The position numbers and the translations under genes are program-made. DNA of 8,328 nt from Actinomycetota bacterium (GTDB lineage Bacteria; Actinomycetota; Acidimicrobiia; Acidimicrobiales; GCA-2861595). This document shows positions 5,399-8,328 of the stretch, piece by piece; position 1 is the first letter of the stretch, and each line of letters opens with the position of its first letter. Under the pieces are notes generated by a model. The model was given only the letters and a program-made list of their open reading frames with translations. It made no database searches and was not told the origin of the DNA. The stretch lies in assembly GCA_016781225.1 (NCBI GenBank), contig JADDQT010000077.1, positions 1 to 8,328 of the forward strand, read 5' to 3'.

Positions 5399-6712
5399 TC
5401 AGCCGGGTTGGAGGGGAAGAAGACGCAGAGCACCGAGGCGCCGTTCGAACCACCTTGCCCACGGCCAGTTGAGTGGCCCCCGCAGGGTCATGGTGCCGGC
5501 GCGGTTGACGAGACGGCCGGGCACGGCGATGAGCCGGGTGCGAACGGTGCAGGCGACGGTGAGCTGATCGACGGGTGGGTCCTGGTCGATTGTGGCGGCC
5601 CAGCGGATGAGGTTGTGGGCGAGAACCGCGCACTGCAACCAGGCGCTGTTGGCGCTGAAGTTGCCCGACGGCACGTGCTCGAGCCCGGCACCTTCTTTGA
5701 GGTCGCGGATGGCGAGCTCGACAACCGCATGTTGACGGTGGAAGGCGTCGACGCTGACGGCGTCGTCGCTGAGGTCGGTGAGGAAAGCGAAGTGACGCCA
5801 GTCGGGCCACAGCTTGGCTTGGTGGGAGTTGGTGAGCCGGGTGCGGCGCACGATGAGACGACGTCCCTTGTAGGTGCACTCGGCTACCTGGGCCTGGCCG
5901 TCGGGGGTGTAGTCGATGTCGACCCAGGCGTCCTCGTCGATGGCCACTATTGCCTTGGCGGGGCCTTTGTTGTTGGTGCGCACGGCCATCGTGTAGCGGA
6001 CATCGAGACGAGCGAGGGTGGCGATGGTGTCGTTGCACCAGAATCCGGAGTCGAAGCGCATCACCATCTCGCCGACCGCACCAGCCCGGCGGACCCGGGC
6101 CAGGAGCTCTTCAACGAAGCGACGTGTGCCCCGGGCGGTGTTGGCCGATCCTTTGCGCATCCGGGCGTGGATGACCTCGCCGGTATCGGCTCGGGTGGCC
6201 AGCAGCGGGTGGTAGCCCAACACCTTCGTGTAACCGAACGCGGCGCCGGCTTTGAGCTTTCCGGCCACCTCGCAGATGGCGGAGTCGACGTCGATCACCA
6301 GGCGCGCTGTCGCCGGGCCTGCGCCCGCCGCCCATGCCCGGCGCAGCGCCTCCCCCACCACCGCTTCGAGCTGGCGGACGTGACCGAAACTGAACGAGCG
6401 CAGAAACGTCCCCAACGTCGACGGCGCCATCGCCCGATGCGGCAGCACCCGACCGGTGCCACCGGCGCGCAGCACGTCAGCGTGGTCGATATGCGAGCCG
6501 CCGGCCACGATGGCGTGCACCAACGTGAGCACCTTGCGACCGGGACGAGCGCCCCCGACCCGCCCGCCGAGGCGCACAGTGGCGTCGACAAGCGCTTCCA
6601 GCCCGAGGCGGACGACGAGCGTGCCCACCAACAACAGCCCCGCGTTGGCCACCAAGTTCGGCTCGTCGAAAGTCACCTCGACACCGTCGATGGCGTGCGA
6701 TACTTGTCTCAC
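5399..6712 (-). CDS. IS1380-family DDE transposase
   Basis: A 437-aa protein. VIDVDSAICEVAGKLKAGAA (139-158) followed by FGYTKVLGYHPLLA is the diagnostic first-aspartate region of IS1380 transposases (D141/D143). MRFDSGFWCND holds the second aspartate (D221), and VVELAIRDLKEGAGLEHVPSG the catalytic Glu (E332), with Lys 339 six residues on, the E-x6-K spacing of the wider IS4-like group. The N-terminal VRLGGRVGGARPGRKVLTLV and HIDHADVLRAG, and the C-terminal NSAWLQCAVLAHNLIRWA, also fit. Length is normal and no stop or frameshift is seen, so it is likely functional. Start is GTG 6712, with GGGAGG eight bases upstream. That site lies within a long hairpin (6720-6780). It cuts and reinserts the IS; typical family members make four-base target duplications. 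Confidence 0.93.
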   Translation of the reverse strand: MRQVSHAIDGVEVTFDEPNLVANAGLLLVGTLVVRLGLEALVDATVRLGGRVGGARPGRKVLTLVHAIVAGGSHIDHADVLRAGGTGRVLPHRAMAPSTLGTFLRSFSFGHVRQLEAVVGEALRRAWAAGAGPATARLVIDVDSAICEVAGKLKAGAAFGYTKVLGYHPLLATRADTGEVIHARMRKGSANTARGTRRFVEELLARVRRAGAVGEMVMRFDSGFWCNDTIATLARLDVRYTMAVRTNNKGPAKAIVAIDEDAWVDIDYTPDGQAQVAECTYKGRRLIVRRTRLTNSHQAKLWPDWRHFAFLTDLSDDAVSVDAFHRQHAVVELAIRDLKEGAGLEHVPSGNFSANSAWLQCAVLAHNLIRWAATIDQDPPVDQLTVACTVRTRLIAVPGRLVNRAGTMTLRGPLNWPWARWFERRLGALRLLPLQPG

Positions 6713-6719
6713 TGGAAGT

Positions 6720-6780
6720 GCCTCCCGGGTTGGGCCGGTTGATGACTTCGAACACCGTCATCGTCCCAGCCCTGGGAGGC
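6720..6780 (-). promoter_or_regulatory. long hairpin enclosing the transposase ribosome binding site
   Basis: GCCTCCC (6720-6726) pairs with GGGAGGC (6774-6780); after a one-base bulge GGGTTGGG (6727-6734) pairs with CCCAGCCC (6765-6772) apart from one wobble or mismatch; then GATGAC (6741-6746) pairs with GTCATC (6757-6762). On the minus strand the 3' arm is the GGGAGG Shine-Dalgarno of the transposase, so in a transcript entering from outside the signal would be buried. On the plus strand the stem is followed by CTTTT and resembles a terminator that blocks read-through out of the element. Hairpins that hide a transposase start from external transcription are known in IS10 and IS50; the same role here is inferred. 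Confidence 0.65.
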
Positions 6781-6950
6781 TTTTCCGCGGATGCGCGGAC
6801 CGTCAGACCGCTACCTCATCGGTGGATCAAGGCTCAATGCCAGCCGGAGCCGACCGGGAGCGGATCGCCAGCTGGTCGGTATCGACTCACCTGGCGTCGT
6901 GGACGGTGGCAGCACCGCCCAAACCGGCTCACACCGATGGGTGATCGCGG

Positions 6951-7373
6951 TCAGCCGATCTTGGCGCAAGCCAGGTTCTCTGCATCCGCGGCCGACAGCA
7001 ACGAGTCGTCGCCGGCGACCATCACGAGCTCCGGGTCGCCCAGCCTGTCGGCGGCGGCCAGGTGGACGGCGTCATAACCACGAAGCGCATGAGCTTCGGC
7101 CAGTTCCCCGCCCCGCCGAGCGAGGGCGGTGTCAACCTCGACGATGTCCAGCTGGTCGCAGATGTCGTCAAGCTCCCGCACCGCTGTTCGCAGCTGGCGG
7201 GCAGAGAGGCGCTGGAGGCGGTGGGCCTGAGCGAGGGCGGCGCGAGCCTCCGGGTACACGAGCCGGACGCTCGCCACCCGATCAGCTGCCTCCCACAATT
7301 GGCCGGCAACGACGGATCCGGCCTCGGTGATGAGCAGGGGGACGAGGGCTGAGGTGTCGAAGTAAGCGATCAC
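6951..7373 (-). CDS. vapC: VapC-type PIN ribonuclease toxin
   Basis: A 140-aa protein with the complete PIN active site: D6 in MIAYFDTSALVPLL, E42 in LVYPEARAALAQA, D101 in LRGYDAVHLAAA, and D122/D123 in VAGDDSLLSAA. VapC toxins cleave tRNA or rRNA loops and are neutralised by a cognate antitoxin. The GTG start at 7373 overlaps the antitoxin TGA by four bases (GTGA), the normal antitoxin-first coupled arrangement. Nothing is truncated. The pair is of the VapC family that associates with Phd/YefM-fold antitoxins. Its stop is about 170 bp from the IS1380 end, a stretch in which I see no gene. Confidence 0.9.
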   Translation of the reverse strand: MIAYFDTSALVPLLITEAGSVVAGQLWEAADRVASVRLVYPEARAALAQAHRLQRLSARQLRTAVRELDDICDQLDIVEVDTALARRGGELAEAHALRGYDAVHLAAADRLGDPELVMVAGDDSLLSAADAENLACAKIG

Positions 7374-7624
7374 CGTCGCTGTTCTGCGACGAGATCAGAA
7401 ACAGTGCCTGCGGCCTTGACCGGGCGCGGGAGGCGACGGGACTGTTTGCGTGCCGGTGTGACGACGCCGTCGGCGATGAGCTGGTCGAGAACACGGTCGG
7501 TACCCATAGGAAGGACGCGGGCGATGGCTCGTCCCCGGTCAGTGACCACCATCTCTTCGCCGGAGCGGACACGGTCGAGGTAGCGGCTCAAGTTGTCCCG
7601 CAGCTCGCGTACACCGACTTCCAT
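7370..7624 (-). CDS. vapB: Phd/YefM-fold antitoxin of VapC
   Basis: An 84-aa protein. MEVGVRELRDNLSRYLDRVR, then GEEMVVTDRGRAIARVLPMG (22-41), is the N-terminal DNA-binding and dimerisation fold of Phd/YefM antitoxins. The tail (RRLPRPVKAAGTVSDLVAEQ) is the usual flexible toxin-binding end with a proline-rich stretch and a short helix. ATG 7624 is supported by GGGAGG eight bases upstream. It likely represses its own operon with VapC as corepressor. About 100 bp upstream lies the structured repeat copy 2, which is the nearest candidate control region. Confidence 0.9.
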   Translation of the reverse strand: MEVGVRELRDNLSRYLDRVRSGEEMVVTDRGRAIARVLPMGTDRVLDQLIADGVVTPARKQSRRLPRPVKAAGTVSDLVAEQRR

Positions 7625-7632
7625 GGCAGAGA

Positions 7633-7638
7633 CCTCCC
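7633..7638 (-). promoter_or_regulatory. ribosome binding site of vapB
   Basis: GGGAGG on the minus strand, eight bases before ATG 7624. It decides the antitoxin start. Confidence 0.7.
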
Positions 7639-7725
7639 TGACGCCACTTGGGTACCACGATTGTAGCCACCTGCCTGCTCGTCACCAGAGAGAGAGCCGG
7701 CAACAGACCCGCCAGGCGGGGATCC

Positions 7726-7838
7726 TGAAGTAGACCGCTCTACTACGGGGCGGATTTCAGCGGTCTGGCCGGACAACCAGCTGGACAAAAGCGCTGCTCA
7801 CAGGCCTGAGCAGCACTAGAAGGACGGCCTCGACCGCC
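7726..7838. repeat. structured direct repeat, copy 2
   Basis: Second copy of the 3541-3652 repeat in the same orientation. It carries the identical dyad AGTAGA-CCGC-TCTACT (7729-7744), the pair AGACCGCT/AGCGGTCT, and a perfect 8-bp hairpin GCTGCTCA-CAGGCC-TGAGCAGC (7793-7814). It lies between the IS3 transposase stop and the VapBC operon. A separate short hairpin CCCGCC-A-GGCGGG sits just to the left, near 7708-7720, and is not shared with copy 1. Confidence 0.85.
7785..7814 (-). terminator. intrinsic terminator-like hairpin inside repeat copy 2
   Basis: On the minus strand, GCTGCTCA pairs with TGAGCAGC around GGCCTG and is followed within two bases by TTTT. It sits about 70 bases after the IS3 transposase stop and would end that transcript before vapB. 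The equivalent position in copy 1 keeps the stem but has only TTT. Confidence 0.5.
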
Positions 7839-7883
7839 TGCTGCGGGTCTGCCGCGCGTTTGGTTGACGGTGGTTGTGACTGA

Positions 7884-8328
7884 TCATGCCGCCTCGAAAC
7901 AAGGCAGCGGGGTGAAGGCGAGTTCGAACTCGACGGGAGTCAGCCGGCCGAGAGCCCGCTGACGGCGACGACGGTTGTAGGTGTGCTCGATCCAGACGAT
8001 CACCTCGTAGGCGAGCTCGCTGCGGGTGCGCCACCGCCGGCGGTCGAGCACGTTGTTCTGCAGCAGCGCGAAGAACGACTCCATGGCGGCGTTGTCACCG
8101 GCGGCGGCGACCCTGCCCATGGAGCCGGTGAGGCCGGCGGACTTGAGCACGGCGTGGTAGGCGCGGGAGCGAAACTGCGAGCCGCGGTCGGAGTGGACCA
8201 CCACGGTTCCCTGCGGCTGGCGTCGAGCGATGGCGGAGCGCAGCGCGGCGTCCGCGAGCTGGGCGGTCATGCGCTGGCCGAGCGCGTAGCCGACGATCCG
8301 GTTCGAGAACAGATCCTTGATGGCGCAG
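7884..8328 (-). CDS. IS3-family OrfB transposase, C-terminal part (runs off the right edge)
   Basis: The frame is open to the edge, so the ATG at 8270 is internal. From the right it reads CAIKDLFSNRIVGYALGQRM, the strand after the first catalytic Asp in rve-type integrase cores; that Asp is outside the window. VVVHSDRGSQFRSRAY supplies the second Asp, and GDNAAMESFFALLQNNVL supplies the catalytic Glu, with the typical WIEHTYNRRRRQRALGRLTP and PVEFE ending. IS3 elements use OrfA/OrfB with programmed -1 frameshifting; OrfA is not visible. The stop at 7884 should be close to one end of the element, but I could not identify the terminal repeat between 7840 and 7880. Confidence 0.93.
   Translation of the reverse strand, partial: CAIKDLFSNRIVGYALGQRMTAQLADAALRSAIARRQPQGTVVVHSDRGSQFRSRAYHAVLKSAGLTGSMGRVAAAGDNAAMESFFALLQNNVLDRRRWRTRSELAYEVIVWIEHTYNRRRRQRALGRLTPVEFELAFTPLPCFEAA

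Larger units (their letters stand above)
5285..6790 (-). mobile_element. IS1380-family insertion sequence, apparently intact; ends approximate
   Basis: One full-length transposase gene (5399-6712, minus) with about 110 bases after it and about 80 before it makes an element near 1.5 kb, close to the family size. Terminal inverted repeats are not clear. The best candidates are CCGAGGGAAA at 5288-5297 facing CCGCGGAAAA (minus strand, 6790-6781); further inside, both ends reach GGGACG. No four-base target duplication could be matched, so the limits may be off by tens of bases. The left insertion point lies after the nucleotidyltransferase stop and the right one before the VapC gene, so no flanking gene is visibly broken. 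Confidence 0.6.

Noticed and set aside
4571..6742. A plus-strand open frame of 723 codons
   Set aside because: It is antisense to the IS1380 transposase and out of frame with the nucleotidyltransferase; the translation is low-complexity with no family pattern, as expected opposite a GC-rich gene.
1..8328. CRISPR array, rRNA or complete tRNA gene
   Set aside because: No regularly spaced short repeats and no RNA gene signature were seen on either strand.

Overview
The window is GC-rich (mostly G/C at third codon positions, frequent GTG starts), and its transposase, VapBC and nucleotidyltransferase types point to a chromosome or large plasmid of an actinomycete. That assignment is an inference, because no rRNA or other marker gene is present. 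It reads as an accessory region: one three-gene plus-strand cluster, three toxin-antitoxin loci, a phage-type nucleotidyltransferase, two insertion sequences and a diverged repeat.

Region 1 (3-2330, plus strand): the 3' part of an E1-like (ThiF/HesA/MoeB-fold) adenylyltransferase, followed by an ImmA/IrrE zinc metallopeptidase and an XRE-type HTH regulator. The last two form a classic peptidase/repressor pair. Having an E1-like activating enzyme just upstream suggests a protein- or peptide-modification system of the defence or mobile-element kind under inducible control. This is the most interesting cluster here, but the left part of the E1 gene and anything before it lie outside the window.

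Region 2 (about 2475-3470, minus strand): a DUF4258 (MqsR-like) toxin relic and an overlapping YgiT/MqsA-type zinc-finger antitoxin, followed by the winged-helix N-terminal domain of a restriction-endonuclease-like (Mrr_N) gene. The toxin has an in-frame amber codon and no usable start. The winged-helix gene has a frameshift and no catalytic domain. This region is decaying. No gene was recognised in 2331-2474.

Region 3 (3541-7838): a segment of about 4.2 kb bounded by two direct copies of a 112/113-bp structured repeat (roughly 87% identical by eye). Inside are a PIN toxin with its ribbon-helix-helix antitoxin (minus), a phage-type nucleotidyltransferase (plus), an apparently intact IS1380-family element (minus) and a VapBC pair of the Phd/PIN type (minus). 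Each repeat copy lies downstream of one minus-strand gene and upstream of a minus-strand toxin-antitoxin locus, and carries a terminator-like hairpin and a short operator-like dyad. The IS1380 transposase has its ribosome binding site inside a long hairpin. In 6781-6950 I see no gene.

Region 4 (7884-8328, minus strand): the C-terminal part of an IS3-family OrfB transposase that runs off the right edge.
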